Notes: generated by a model from the letters alone, not told the origin. A stretch of DNA of 64,000 nucleotides from Myxococcota bacterium (GCA_028285625.1 JANQOX010000025.1:518461-582460), one strand, 5' to 3'. Shown: positions 1-8,823, counted from the stretch's first letter. Numbers and translations are program-made.

Positions 1-76
1 CGGGATGGTCCGCCTTGATGGCGCGGTACTGCCGCATCATCGGCGTGTCGCGGCTGCCCTTCGCGGCCGGGCTCAT
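1..76 (-). CDS. mutS: DNA mismatch repair protein MutS, N-terminal fragment
   Basis: Only the first 25 codons are inside the window; the gene runs off the left edge. Reading from the ATG at 76 the protein starts MSPAAKGSRDTPMMRQYRAI. The TPMMRQY block is the hallmark of MutS domain I, which precedes the mismatch-contacting Phe-X-Glu motif (outside the window). The family recognises mismatched bases and recruits MutL. The ATG overlaps the TGA of the upstream TPR gene (ATGA), so the two are probably translated together. The product is recognised from a short but characteristic stretch. Confidence 0.8.
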   Translation of the reverse strand, partial: MSPAAKGSRDTPMMRQYRAIKADHP

Positions 77-1104
77 GCGATCGGCTCCGCGCGCTCCCGC
101 GCGCCTCGCCGCTCCAGCAGGTCGATCAGTTCGCCGAGAACCTTCGCCGCCTCGCTCTCGCGCCCCTCGCCCAGCAGGATCCGCCCCCGCACCAGCTGGG
201 CCGGAAGCGCGTCGGGCCGCAGGTCGAGAACCGTGTCCAGCTCGCCGAGGGCTTCTTCGATCTCTCCCCGCGCCGCGAGCGCCCGGGCCAGCGCGACTCG
301 CACGGCATCGTCGTCGGGCTGCTCCGTCAGGAGCTTGCGCATGGCCGCATCGAAGTCGCGCGGCCGGCCGAGTGCCGCATACGCCGACTCGAGCCGCGCG
401 TAGACCGTTGCCGCCGCCCGACGATCGAGCTTCGGCACGCGGCTCCAGGCGGCCAGGGCGCGCTTGGTCCGGCCGCGTTCGGCCTCGAGGCTACCCAGGG
501 CGATCCAGGCCTGGGCGAAGGCGGGGTCGCGTCGCAGCGCGCGTCGCAGCGCGCGACGCGCGTCGTCGTTTCGCCCCTCGGCGTGGGCCGCGGCGGCGCT
601 CTCCACCAGCAGCCGCGCTTCGTCGGTCCGCCCGTCCTCGCCCAGCGCCTTGGACAGCCGTCGCCGCAGCTCGAGCGCACGCGGAAACGTGCGAGCATCG
701 GCGTGGAGCCGCACCAGCGCACGCAGCGCCTCCACGTTTCGCGGTTCGCGGTCGAGCACCTCCTCGTAGGCGGCGATCGCGCGCTGCAGGAAGCCGCCCT
801 GCCGAAAGTCGCCGGCGAGGCCGAGCAGCGCCCGATGGCGCAGGTCGTCGGCCAGATCCTTGCGAAGCAGCAGGTTCTGGTGGATGCGGATCGCCCTGCC
901 CGTCTCGCCCCTTCGGCGATACAGACGCGCGAGCAGCAGGTAGACCTCGACCTGGTCCGAGTCGGTGCGGACCACCCGCGAGAGCGCCTCCTCGGCGGCC
1001 TCGAGGTCGTCCTCGAGCACCTGCCGCAGGGCATCCCGCACGGCCTCGTCCACTCCGCTCGCCGCGCCGGCCGCGATCGTGCGTGCGCGCCGCCACCAAG
1101 CCAT
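73..1104 (-). CDS. TPR-repeat protein, LapB/YciM-like
   Basis: 343 residues made almost entirely of tetratricopeptide repeats, with typical helix pairs such as LLARLYRRRGETGRA and YEEVLDREPRNVEAL. It follows a LapA-like membrane gene by 5 bp, the same pairing as lapA-lapB (yciS-yciM) in gammaproteobacteria, where LapB controls LPS synthesis through LpxC turnover. Unlike E. coli LapB it has no visible N-terminal membrane anchor and no C-terminal rubredoxin-type Cys pairs, so the LapB role is inferred from context and the TPR fold only. The start was set at the ATG at 1104 (MAWWRRART); the frame is open further upstream but there overlaps the LapA gene. The stop overlaps the mutS start. Confidence 0.75.
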   Translation of the reverse strand: MAWWRRARTIAAGAASGVDEAVRDALRQVLEDDLEAAEEALSRVVRTDSDQVEVYLLLARLYRRRGETGRAIRIHQNLLLRKDLADDLRHRALLGLAGDFRQGGFLQRAIAAYEEVLDREPRNVEALRALVRLHADARTFPRALELRRRLSKALGEDGRTDEARLLVESAAAAHAEGRNDDARRALRRALRRDPAFAQAWIALGSLEAERGRTKRALAAWSRVPKLDRRAAATVYARLESAYAALGRPRDFDAAMRKLLTEQPDDDAVRVALARALAARGEIEEALGELDTVLDLRPDALPAQLVRGRILLGEGRESEAAKVLGELIDLLERRGARERAEPIA

Positions 1105-1109
1105 CCGGT

Positions 1110-1445
1110 TCAGGCGCCTCCTTGGGAGGGGCCCTGCGCAGATTCCTCTCCGGAGAGCGGGAGGTTGCGCAGTTGGTGGATCTCGGACTCGAGACCGACC
1201 GCAGCCTTGCGGTAGCGGCGGGCGATCATGCTCGAGCGCATCAGGCGAAGGGACAGGATCGAGGCCGCGAGCGCCGCCCCGATCGAGAAGGTGATGAGCA
1301 GCAGCGCCCAGGTCGCGAGGATGGGCGTCTCCCACACGATCAGATCGACGGTCATCGTGTCCTGGTTGCGGAAGCGGAACTCCCACACCACCCAGAACAG
1401 GCCGACGAAGAGCGCGAGCAACAGCAGGCGTCGGAGGATCTTCAC
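1110..1445 (-). CDS. LapA-family (DUF1049) inner-membrane protein
   Basis: 111 residues with two hydrophobic segments (about 5-22 and 42-68) around a short loop holding RFRNQDTMTVDLIVW, the pattern of the LapA/YciS domain. A charged coiled tail follows (about 70-100). LapA proteins are small inner-membrane partners of the TPR protein LapB. The LapB-like TPR gene lies 5 bp downstream, which supports a membrane complex linked to envelope lipid homeostasis. ihfB lies 51 bp upstream on the same strand. The family assignment is good; the exact role in this lineage is inferred. Confidence 0.8.
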   Translation of the reverse strand: MKILRRLLLLALFVGLFWVVWEFRFRNQDTMTVDLIVWETPILATWALLLITFSIGAALAASILSLRLMRSSMIARRYRKAAVGLESEIHQLRNLPLSGEESAQGPSQGGA

Positions 1446-1496
1446 GATGTGCCTCGGGCGGTCACCCCGGACGGGGTCTCGCCCTCGGGAGAGGAA

Positions 1497-1814
1497 TCAG
1501 TCCTCGTTGGAGGGGTCGGCGTTCGCGCCGGGCACGGTCGAGTCGACCTTTTCCTTCAGCTCCTTGCCGACCTTGAAGAACGGCGTGCGCTTGGCGGGGA
1601 TGTGCACTTCCTCGCCCGTCTTCGGGTTCCGGCCCTCTCGAGCCTCGCGCACCTTGACCTGGAAGCTTCCGAAGCCCCGGATCTCGATGCGCTCTCCCCG
1701 CTTGAGCGCCTCGGTCATCGAGTCGAAGATCGTGTTCACCACGATCTCCGTGTCCTTCTTCGAGATGTGCGGCGTCAGGTCCGCCACCGTCTCGATGAGC
1801 CCGCTCTTCGTCAT
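1497..1814 (-). CDS. ihfB: Integration host factor subunit beta / HU-family DNA-binding protein
   Basis: 105 residues of the HU/IHF fold. The N-terminal dimerisation helices (MTKSGLIETVADL) lead to the GFGSFQVKVREAREGRNPKTG block, whose RNPKTG tip is the beta-ribbon that inserts its proline into the DNA minor groove. The position directly after rpsA is the usual site of ihfB, which favours IHF-beta over HU. IHF bends DNA and helps NtrC-type activators reach sigma-54 promoters; a perfect IHF consensus is present in this window at 29544-29556. The protein is about ten residues longer at the C-terminus than E. coli IHF-beta, with an acidic tail. Confidence 0.93.
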   Translation of the reverse strand: MTKSGLIETVADLTPHISKKDTEIVVNTIFDSMTEALKRGERIEIRGFGSFQVKVREAREGRNPKTGEEVHIPAKRTPFFKVGKELKEKVDSTVPGANADPSNED

Positions 1815-1841
1815 GCTTCCCCCCGATGAAGGCTCGCCCGA

Positions 1842-1874
1842 CCGGCCCGGCCCCGCAGGCCGAGGCCGGACCGG
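1842..1874 (-). terminator. Strong GC hairpin between rpsA and ihfB
   Basis: Bases 1842-1852 pair with 1864-1874 (10 of 11 positions; one C/A mismatch) around an 11-base loop. It lies just after the rpsA stop in the direction of transcription and before the ihfB start. No run of U follows, so it may be an attenuator or RNA-stability element rather than a full intrinsic terminator. Confidence 0.45.
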
Positions 1875-1886
1875 CCGCGCGAGAAC

Positions 1887-3593
1887 CTACTCGCCGTCCT
1901 GTTCGGCCTTTGCCGCCAGCTTCTCCTTCAGCAGGTCGCCGAAGGTGGTGGTCTGGGTGGCCGACTGCTGCGCGGCGAGCTTCTTGAGCGCGTCGCGCTG
2001 CTCGCGGTCGGCCAGGGCCTTGATCGAGAGCGAGATCTTCTGATCCATGGGATCGACCTTCGTGATGAGCGCCGTGACGGTCTGTCCCGGCTGCACCACG
2101 TCCGCGGGGCGCTCGACGCGCTCCTCGGCCAGCTCGGAGCTGTAGATCAGCCCCTCGATACCCTCTTCGAGCTTCACGAACGCACCGAAGTCGGTCACGT
2201 TCGTGACCTCGCCGGTGAGCTCGGTGCCGAGCGGGTACTTCTTCTGGATGTCGTCCCAGGGGTTGGCCTCGAGCTGCTTGATCCCCAGCGAGAACTTCTC
2301 GTTCTCCCGGTCGATCTTCAGCACCACGGCCTGGACCATGTCGCCCTTCTCGAACTTCTCGCTGGGGTGCTTGATCTGCTCCGTCCACGAGATGTCCGAG
2401 ACGTGCACCAGCCCGTCGATGCCTTCATCGAGACCGATGAAGACGCCGAAGTTGGTGATGTTGCGGACCTCGCCGCTCACGTGGGTTCCGACCGGGTACT
2501 TCTCCTCGATCAGGGCCCACGGGTTCGGCTCGATCTGCTTCATGCCGAGCGAGATCTTGCGGCTGTGCTCGTCGACGTCGAGGACGACCGACTCCACCTC
2601 GTCGCCGAGCGCCACGACCTTCGACGGGTGCTTCACCCGCTTGGTCCACGACATCTCGGAGACGTGCACGAGACCTTCGATACCGGGCTCGAGCTCGATG
2701 AAAGCGCCGTAGTCCGTGAGCGAGACGACCTTTCCCTTGAGGCGCACGCCGATCGGGTAACGCATGGCTGCGTCCACCCACGGGTCGGGCTGGATCTGCT
2801 TGAGACCCAACGAGACCCGCTCGCTCTCCACGTCGAACTTGAGAACCTTGACCTTGATCTCGTCTCCCACCCGGAACAGCTCGCTCGGGTGATTGACGCG
2901 ACCCCACGACATGTCGGTCACGTGGAGCAGGCCATCGATGCCGCCCAGATCGATGAACGCACCGTAGTCCGTCAGGTTCTTGATGACGCCGTCGATGATC
3001 TGACCCTCCTGCAGGGTCTCGAGCGTCGTGGCGCGCATCTTCTCGCGCTCCTTCTCGAGGAGCGCCCGGCGCGAGAGCACGATGTTCCCGCGTCGCTTGT
3101 TGAACTTGATGATCTTGAACTGCAGCCGTTCGCCGAGCATCGAGTCGAGATTCCTGACCGGACGCAGGTCGACCTGCGAACCGGGCAAGAAGGCCTTGAC
3201 GCCGATGTCGACCGCCAGACCGCCCTTCACCCGGGACAGGATCCGGCCCTCGACGGCCTGGTCGGCCTCGTACGCCATGCTGATCTCGTCCCAGACCTTG
3301 AGGCGGTCCGCCTTCTCCTTCGAGAGGATGATCCTCCCGTCCTCGTCCTCGGACTCCTCGATGAGGACGTCCACCTCATCGCCGGCCTTGACGAGCACGG
3401 TGCCCGCCTCGTCCATGAACTCCCACGCATCGATCAGGCCCTCGGACTTGAACCCGATGTCGATCTGGACGTGGTCGTCGTCTACGGAGAGCACGCGGCC
3501 CTTGACGACCTCGCCCTCCTTCAAATTGCCCGCAGACTCCTCGAAGAGTGCTGCGAAGCTCTCTCCTGCTGCGGTACTTGCTTCTTCGGTCAT
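1887..3593 (-). CDS. rpsA: 30S ribosomal protein S1
   Basis: 568 residues with six consecutive S1 RNA-binding domains, starting near residues 24, 108, 193, 280, 365 and 452. The last four share the VxxxTDYGAFxxL...GLxHVSxxSW signature; domains 1-2 are the more divergent ribosome-binding pair, as in proteobacterial S1. S1 binds mRNA leaders and delivers them to the 30S subunit. The start is the ATG at 3593 (MTEEASTAAGES); the open frame continues upstream into the tyrA end but looks non-coding there. tyrA lies 10 bp upstream. In many deltaproteobacteria aroA, cmk and ispH sit between tyrA and rpsA; here they are absent. Confidence 0.97.
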   Translation of the reverse strand: MTEEASTAAGESFAALFEESAGNLKEGEVVKGRVLSVDDDHVQIDIGFKSEGLIDAWEFMDEAGTVLVKAGDEVDVLIEESEDEDGRIILSKEKADRLKVWDEISMAYEADQAVEGRILSRVKGGLAVDIGVKAFLPGSQVDLRPVRNLDSMLGERLQFKIIKFNKRRGNIVLSRRALLEKEREKMRATTLETLQEGQIIDGVIKNLTDYGAFIDLGGIDGLLHVTDMSWGRVNHPSELFRVGDEIKVKVLKFDVESERVSLGLKQIQPDPWVDAAMRYPIGVRLKGKVVSLTDYGAFIELEPGIEGLVHVSEMSWTKRVKHPSKVVALGDEVESVVLDVDEHSRKISLGMKQIEPNPWALIEEKYPVGTHVSGEVRNITNFGVFIGLDEGIDGLVHVSDISWTEQIKHPSEKFEKGDMVQAVVLKIDRENEKFSLGIKQLEANPWDDIQKKYPLGTELTGEVTNVTDFGAFVKLEEGIEGLIYSSELAEERVERPADVVQPGQTVTALITKVDPMDQKISLSIKALADREQRDALKKLAAQQSATQTTTFGDLLKEKLAAKAEQDGE

Positions 3594-3603
3594 GAAGTTG
3601 TCT

Positions 3604-4527
3604 TCACTCCTTGGTGGCCGCCTCTGGGGCAGCCTTGATTTCCGGGTGGGTCGCCCCCGGATCGGGCGGTCCCGCGTGACGCGCGAGGGTATCGCGCGCC
3701 GCCGCGAGAAATCGGTGGACGGCCTCGCCGTCGCCGGCTTCGACCAGTCGTGCAAGCGTGGCCAGGGCCTCGGCCGTGTCGCGCAGGGGCCCGGCAAGGG
3801 CCTTCTGGTTCTGCACGAGGATGTCGGCCCACAGATCGGGATCGCTGCGCGCGATTCGCGTGAAGTCGCGAAACCCACCGCCGCGCAACTCTCCGGCCGC
3901 GGCCGGCGCGCCCTCGAGTGCGTGGGAGAAGGCGAATGCCGCGGCGTGGGGCACATGGCTCACCCAGGCCACCTCGGCGTCGTGCACGCTCGGATGCCGC
4001 CGCACCACACGCGCCCCCAGGGCCTCGAAGAAGCTCGCGATGCGATCGCAGGCACGCGCCTGCTCGGCGCCTTCGGTGGGTGTGATCACGCAGGTCGCTG
4101 CCTCGAGCAGGTCCGCGCGCGCGTGCTCGAGGCCGCTCTCATGGCTTCCAGCCATGGGGTGCGCGCCCACGTAGGTGACGCCCTCGGGCAGTAGCGCGGG
4201 GAGCGATTCGACCAGCGGTTGCTTCACACTGCCCACATCGGTCACGAGCGCGCCCGCGCGGAGCGAAGGTGCCGCCTGCTCGAGAACCCGCGCCATGGAC
4301 GCGACCGGCGTCGCCAGCACCAACAGGTCGGCGCCGCGTGCGCCCTCTGCGGGATCGAGCCGAACCTCGTCGACGATGCCGCGCGCCAGGGCCAGATCGG
4401 CGGTCTCGCGCCGCCGCCCGATGCCGACCACGCGCCGGGCGAGCCCGCGGATGCGGGTGGCGTGGGCGACGCTCCCACCCAGCAGCCCGAGCCCGAGCAC
4501 CGCCACGGTGTCGAAGGGCTGGGTCAC
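3604..4527 (-). CDS. tyrA: Prephenate dehydrogenase
   Basis: 307 residues. A Rossmann NAD(P)-binding motif (VLGLGLLGGSVA) near the N-terminus and the HPMAGSHESG block, containing the catalytic histidine region, identify TyrA. It oxidatively decarboxylates prephenate to 4-hydroxyphenylpyruvate in tyrosine synthesis. The start is a GTG at 4527 that overlaps the hisC TGA (GTGA), placing the NAD-binding strand about nine residues in, as is normal. No chorismate mutase or ACT domain is fused; the mutase is supplied by pheA in the same operon. Confidence 0.95.
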   Translation of the reverse strand: MTQPFDTVAVLGLGLLGGSVAHATRIRGLARRVVGIGRRRETADLALARGIVDEVRLDPAEGARGADLLVLATPVASMARVLEQAAPSLRAGALVTDVGSVKQPLVESLPALLPEGVTYVGAHPMAGSHESGLEHARADLLEAATCVITPTEGAEQARACDRIASFFEALGARVVRRHPSVHDAEVAWVSHVPHAAAFAFSHALEGAPAAAGELRGGGFRDFTRIARSDPDLWADILVQNQKALAGPLRDTAEALATLARLVEAGDGEAVHRFLAAARDTLARHAGPPDPGATHPEIKAAPEAATKE

Positions 4528-5615
4528 GACCGTTCCCTCTGGCACTCGGCGAGCGCCTTCACGAGCCGCTCGTTCTCGGCCGGCAGCCCGATGGTGATGC
4601 GCACGTACTCGGGCATGCCGAAGCCGGCGAGCGGACGCACGATCACCCCCTTCGCCAGGAGGGCCTCGTAGGTCCCGGGGCCCGGCTGGGCCAGCAGGTA
4701 GTTCGCATCGGTGGGCCAGACCGGGATGCCCAGCGCGCCGAGTTCCCGGGTGAGCAGCTCTGCACCCTCTTCGTTCACGCGCCGCGACTCTGCCACGTGG
4801 GCGTCGTCCGAGAGCGCGGCCAGCGCCGCCTCTTCGGCCAGCAGGTTCACGTTGAAGGGGTGGCGGGCACGCTCGAGGTGGCCCGCGAGCTCCGGATCGG
4901 CCACGGCGTAACCCACGCGCAGCCCGGCCAGCCCGTAGATCTTCGAGAACGTGCGCAGCACCGCCGTACCGGGCCGGCGACGCACCCAGGTCAACGCGTC
5001 CGGGAAGTCCGCTCGCCGCGCGTACTCGACGTAGGCTTCGTCGACGAGCAGCACCACGTCGTCCGGGAGCGATGCGACGAAGGCATCGAACGCCTCGGCG
5101 CCGACGCTCGTGCCGGTGGGATTGTTCGGGTTGCAGACGACGACCGCGCGGGTGCGCTCGGTGATCGCGGCACGCATGGCGTCGAGGTCGTGGACGAAGT
5201 CGGACGTGAGAGGCACCGCCACGGGGGTACCGCCCATCCCCTTCGTCACGATCGGATACATGGCGAACGACGGCCACGCGAAGACGACCTCGTCGCCCGG
5301 GCCGACGTAGGCCTTGGCCGCCAGCTCGAAGACCTCGTCGCAGCCACAGCCGAAGACCAGCTGCCCCGCATCGACGTCGAGCCTGGACGAGAGTTCCTCC
5401 CGCAGTGCGTAGCTCGCGCCGTCGGGGTAGCGGTGCACGCGCGAGGCTGCGGCCAGGATCGCCTCCTGCGCCTTGGGCGACGGGCCCAGGGGGTTCTCGT
5501 TCGAGGCCAGCTTGACGACGTCCTCGAAGCCGAACTCGCGCTGCAGCTCCTCGATGGGCTTGCCCGGCTGGTACGGCTCGAGCGACGCCACGTGCGGCTT
5601 GACGGGAAGGCTCAT
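4524..5615 (-). CDS. hisC: Histidinol-phosphate / aromatic aminotransferase
   Basis: 363 residues of class I/II aminotransferase fold. Visible motifs are KLASNENPLGPSP at the N-terminus, CNPNNPTGT in the middle and TFSKIYGLAGLRVGYA containing the PLP-binding lysine. HisC enzymes make histidinol phosphate, and many also transaminate phenylpyruvate and hydroxyphenylpyruvate. Being sandwiched between pheA and tyrA with ATGA and GTGA overlaps suggests that here it works as the aromatic aminotransferase finishing Phe and Tyr, possibly in addition to histidine. Substrate range cannot be read from sequence. Confidence 0.93.
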   Translation of the reverse strand: MSLPVKPHVASLEPYQPGKPIEELQREFGFEDVVKLASNENPLGPSPKAQEAILAAASRVHRYPDGASYALREELSSRLDVDAGQLVFGCGCDEVFELAAKAYVGPGDEVVFAWPSFAMYPIVTKGMGGTPVAVPLTSDFVHDLDAMRAAITERTRAVVVCNPNNPTGTSVGAEAFDAFVASLPDDVVLLVDEAYVEYARRADFPDALTWVRRRPGTAVLRTFSKIYGLAGLRVGYAVADPELAGHLERARHPFNVNLLAEEAALAALSDDAHVAESRRVNEEGAELLTRELGALGIPVWPTDANYLLAQPGPGTYEALLAKGVIVRPLAGFGMPEYVRITIGLPAENERLVKALAECQRERS

Positions 5616-6760
5616 GCGCCCTCCCCCCGGTTCTGGATCGGCGCACGCGGGAACGAACCGAGCACGCGGTGGGAGTGCGCGCAGGCCGCCGCCGCCGCGA
5701 GTGCGTCCTGAACGCGCTGCTCGCTCTCGTGTCCCTCGAGGTCGATGAAGAAGACGTACTCCCACGGGCGACCCTTGAGCGGTCGCGCCTGGATGCTGGT
5801 CAGGTTCACGCCATGGGCAGCAAAGGGCTCGAGCAGTCGGTAGAGCGCACCGGCTTCGGTCTTGCGCACCGTGAAAGCCACGCAGGTGAGATCGTTTTCG
5901 CTGGGCCGCGGCGGGTCCCCACCCATCACCAGGAAGCGCGTGGTGTTGTCCCGGCGGTCCTCGATGGCGGGGGCCAGCGTCTGGAGGCCCAGCAGGTCGG
6001 GCAGCAGCGAACTCCCGATGGCGGCCACGTCGTCGTGCTCGCGCGCCATTTCGGCCGCCACCACGGTGCTCGACGTCTCCACGCGATCCACGCCCGGAAG
6101 GTGGCGATCGAGCCAGGTCCGGCACTGGGCGAGCGGTTGGGGATGGGAGGCCACGCGGCGCACACGGCCGAGATCGCCGCTCTGCGACATCAACTCGTGC
6201 GAGATCCGCTGCACCGTCTCGCCGCAGATCGGGAGAGACGTCTCGAGCAACGCATCGAGCGAGGTCGTCACCACGCCCTCGGTCGTGTTCTCCACGGGTA
6301 CGATCCCGTGGTCGGCCTCCCCGCGCTCGACGGCGGCCAGCACGTCCGGGATCGTCGGCACCGGGACGAAGTCCGCCAGCGCGCCGAAGCGATCGCGCGC
6401 GGCCAGGTGCGAGAACGTTCCCTCGGGCCCGAGGAAGGCGACCCGAAGGCGCGCCTCGAGCGAGCGCGTGGCCGACACGATCTCGCGAAACACCGGTGCG
6501 AGGCCCGCGTTCGGAAACGGTCCCGGGTTCTCACGGGCCAGCGCAGCCACCAGGTCGCGTTCGCGCGCGGAGCTGTAGATCGCACTGCTCTCGCGGCGCT
6601 TCAGTTCGCCCACCTGCTGCACCAGCGATGCGCGGCGGTTGAGCGCGGCCAGCAGATCGCGATCGACGGCATCGATCTCCACGCGCAGGCGCAGGAGCTC
6701 GGCCTCCTCGCCGGATGCGGGCGTGGCCTGCAGCGGTTTCGTCGAACGCGGATCGCTCAA
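5612..6760 (-). CDS. pheA: Bifunctional chorismate mutase / prephenate dehydratase (P-protein)
   Basis: 382 residues from the chosen start. Domains in order: AroQ chorismate mutase (about 20-105, RVEIDAVDRDLLAALNRR), prephenate dehydratase (about 110-290, with FLGPEGTFSH, VENTTEGVV and NTTRFLVMG) and a C-terminal ACT domain (about 300-375) that normally binds phenylalanine for feedback inhibition. It converts chorismate to prephenate and on to phenylpyruvate. The start was set at the TTG at 6760, which has a GAGG-type ribosome site just upstream and gives a normal family length; the frame is open to another TTG at 6844. It is first gene of the pheA-hisC-tyrA operon. Confidence 0.93.
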   Translation of the reverse strand: MSDPRSTKPLQATPASGEEAELLRLRVEIDAVDRDLLAALNRRASLVQQVGELKRRESSAIYSSARERDLVAALARENPGPFPNAGLAPVFREIVSATRSLEARLRVAFLGPEGTFSHLAARDRFGALADFVPVPTIPDVLAAVERGEADHGIVPVENTTEGVVTTSLDALLETSLPICGETVQRISHELMSQSGDLGRVRRVASHPQPLAQCRTWLDRHLPGVDRVETSSTVVAAEMAREHDDVAAIGSSLLPDLLGLQTLAPAIEDRRDNTTRFLVMGGDPPRPSENDLTCVAFTVRKTEAGALYRLLEPFAAHGVNLTSIQARPLKGRPWEYVFFIDLEGHESEQRVQDALAAAAACAHSHRVLGSFPRAPIQNRGEGA

Positions 6761-7082
6761 GGCGCCTGCCTCGCAGACCAGAACCACGCACGCCCATCGC
6801 ACGCGACACCGGGAACCGTTCGGGTCGGGGCTCGCCGGTGACAATCCGGCCTAACCCCTTGAAAATGCTGGGGCAAGATATCCGAGGGGCGCCGGGCGGT
6901 CAAACCGCGGCTAGCGGAAACCAAAGCGCTTCCAAGGGGTTACCCGATCGCGGCCCGGATGCCGGGGCGGCCGGGCTCGCGGGGCGACCCTGGAGCTGCA
7001 AGTCCCTGTTTTGTGGATGTTTTTTGAGGATCCGCGGCGTCAAGCAGGGCCTGCGTACAGCCGATACGAAGTCGGCCGAGTC
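6761..7082. other. Divergent intergenic region with a structured 91-base element
   Basis: This 322-base gap separates pheA (minus) from the diguanylate cyclase gene (plus) and holds no convincing gene. Its main feature is a perfect 10-bp inverted repeat, 6852-6861 with 6933-6942, that would close a stem. Inside it is a second hairpin (GCGGT 6896-6900 with ACCGC 6904-6908, CAA loop) and a weaker AGCG/CGCT pairing (6913-6916 with 6927-6930). The element could act in either transcript. It does not match a riboswitch class I know. Confidence 0.4.
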
Positions 7083-8777
7083 ATGAGCGAAGATCGCCCC
7101 GCACCCTCTCGCAAACCGCCGCTCCAGAGCCTGGCCACCCGGGTCATTCTGGTCGTCTTCCTCGCGACGTTCCTCACGGCGGGCGTGGTCACGTGGCTCG
7201 CCGTCCGCTCCACCTACTCGTTCCTACGCGACGACCTCGACGACCGGCTACCGGCCGAGGCCAGCGCGCTGGCTGGGCAACTGAGCCCTGCCCTGGCGTC
7301 TACCGAGAAGGCCCTGCAGGCCCTCGCGGCCGACCCCGCCCTCACCGCTTCGCCCGAAACGGGGGCGGACCTGCTCGAAACGACGCTTCGGGCCCAGGGA
7401 GACCCGGGAGCCGCCGACCTGGATGCTCTGGCCCTGGTTGCACGGGACGGCCGCGTTCTCGCGGCAGCCGGCGCACCCCATCGGACCCGTGCCCTCGCCC
7501 TGCTGCCCTGGCAGACCGACTCCCCGCTGGCGGCACTGCGCATGCCCGATGGAGGCGATGACCTCGCCGCCTGGACCGTCTCGCTGCCAGGCGAGACGGG
7601 CCCGCTCCTTCGAGGCGCCCTGGCGGTTCCCACCAGCCTGCTCGCGGCGCGCTCCGACCCGGATCCCGGCCTGCGCGCGCGGATCGTCGATCCCGCCGGC
7701 CGCGCACGCTGGGTGCTGCTCGGCGAGTCCGACCCCGGCCCGGACCGTGTGGTTCCGCCGAGTGCGGCCGTCGGCGTGTACCGAGGAGCCGAAGGGCAGT
7801 TCCTCGTCGGCGCCGCCGTCCCCCTCGACGTGGCGGATCTGCGCCTCGTGGTGGAGCGTCCCTTTCGCAGCGCCTTCTCCCCGGTCTTCTCGATGCTGAC
7901 GCGGGTCTTTCTCGCGGACCTCTGCATCGTGCTCTTCTTCAGCTTCCTGGCCTACCGGCTCACCGCCGCCATCGTTCGTCCCATCGAAGATCTCTCGGAC
8001 GGGGCGCGACGGATCTCGGTGGGCGAACTCGACGTCGAGGTTCCCGAGCCCCCCGGCCACGACGAAGTCGCGCTTCTCACCCGCACCTTCAACGACATGA
8101 CCCGCAAGCTCCGGCGCCAGCGCTCGGAGATCCATACCGCCGCGGTCGCCCTGCGCGAGCGGAACGAGGACCTCCAGCGCGCCAACGAGGTTCTCGAACA
8201 GCTCTCGATCACCGACGGGCTGACCAAGCTCCACAACCACCGCTACTTCCAGGACAGCCTGACCCGGGAGATCAAGCGGGTGACGCGCAACCGCGAACCG
8301 CTCTCGGTCCTGCTGATCGACATCGACGACTTCAAGCGCCTGAACGACCGACTCGGCCACGCGTCCGGGGACGAACTGCTGATCGGGCTGGCGCGCATCC
8401 TGAACGACGCGACCCGCGAGTCCGACCTGGCCGCGCGCTATGGCGGCGAGGAGTTCGTGGTACTCGCCGCCGACACCGACCTCGAAGGCGCTGTGGCCCT
8501 CGCCGAGAAGATCCGCATGTCCGTGCAGGAGGCCTCGTTCATCCTGGACGACTCGATGCAGCTCACCAAGATGACGGTCTCGATCGGCGTCGCCCAGTAT
8601 GCGGGCAACCGCAAGACGTTCTTCACGGCGGCCGATCAGGCGCTCTACCGCGCGAAGGCCGAGGGCAAGAACTGCGTGCTCTCTGCGGAGCCCGAGCCGG
8701 GTACCGGCACCGTGGACGCGGGCACCGGCACGCGGGACCCCGAGCCCGCAGACGGGCCCGAGACCGAAGCCACCTAG
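7083..8777 (+). CDS. Membrane diguanylate cyclase (periplasmic sensor-HAMP-GGDEF)
   Basis: 564 residues. One transmembrane helix lies near 20-42, a large extracytoplasmic sensor region covers about 45-265, a second helix about 275-300 is followed by a HAMP segment (YRLTAAIVRPIEDLSDGARR) and a GGDEF domain fills about 385-540. The active-site loop is an intact GGEEF, and RESD lies five residues before it, so the inhibitory I-site (RxxD) is present. It should make c-di-GMP and be product-inhibited. The start is the ATG at 7083. The C-terminal tail repeats GTGT-type residues and looks disordered. The signal sensed is unknown. Confidence 0.93.
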   Translation: MSEDRPAPSRKPPLQSLATRVILVVFLATFLTAGVVTWLAVRSTYSFLRDDLDDRLPAEASALAGQLSPALASTEKALQALAADPALTASPETGADLLETTLRAQGDPGAADLDALALVARDGRVLAAAGAPHRTRALALLPWQTDSPLAALRMPDGGDDLAAWTVSLPGETGPLLRGALAVPTSLLAARSDPDPGLRARIVDPAGRARWVLLGESDPGPDRVVPPSAAVGVYRGAEGQFLVGAAVPLDVADLRLVVERPFRSAFSPVFSMLTRVFLADLCIVLFFSFLAYRLTAAIVRPIEDLSDGARRISVGELDVEVPEPPGHDEVALLTRTFNDMTRKLRRQRSEIHTAAVALRERNEDLQRANEVLEQLSITDGLTKLHNHRYFQDSLTREIKRVTRNREPLSVLLIDIDDFKRLNDRLGHASGDELLIGLARILNDATRESDLAARYGGEEFVVLAADTDLEGAVALAEKIRMSVQEASFILDDSMQLTKMTVSIGVAQYAGNRKTFFTAADQALYRAKAEGKNCVLSAEPEPGTGTVDAGTGTRDPEPADGPETEAT

Positions 8778-8823
8778 CTTCGACGCGCTTGAGCGCTGCG
8801 GGCCTTCGTGCGAGTCTCCGCCC

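Noticed and set aside
15..1829. 604-codon open frame on the plus strand
   Set aside because: It is antisense to the TPR, LapA-like and ihfB genes; composition is Arg/Ala/Pro-rich and matches no family, as expected for a shadow frame in GC-rich DNA.
6852..6942. c-di-GMP riboswitch upstream of a GGDEF gene
   Set aside because: The conserved GEMM core (GCAAACC, CGCAAAGCC) is absent, so only an unnamed structured element is reported.
7040..7067. Sigma-28-like promoter (TCAA-N16-GCCGATAC) before the diguanylate cyclase
   Set aside because: The -10 is close to GCCGATAA but the -35 is weak, spacing is one base long and no flagellar genes are near.
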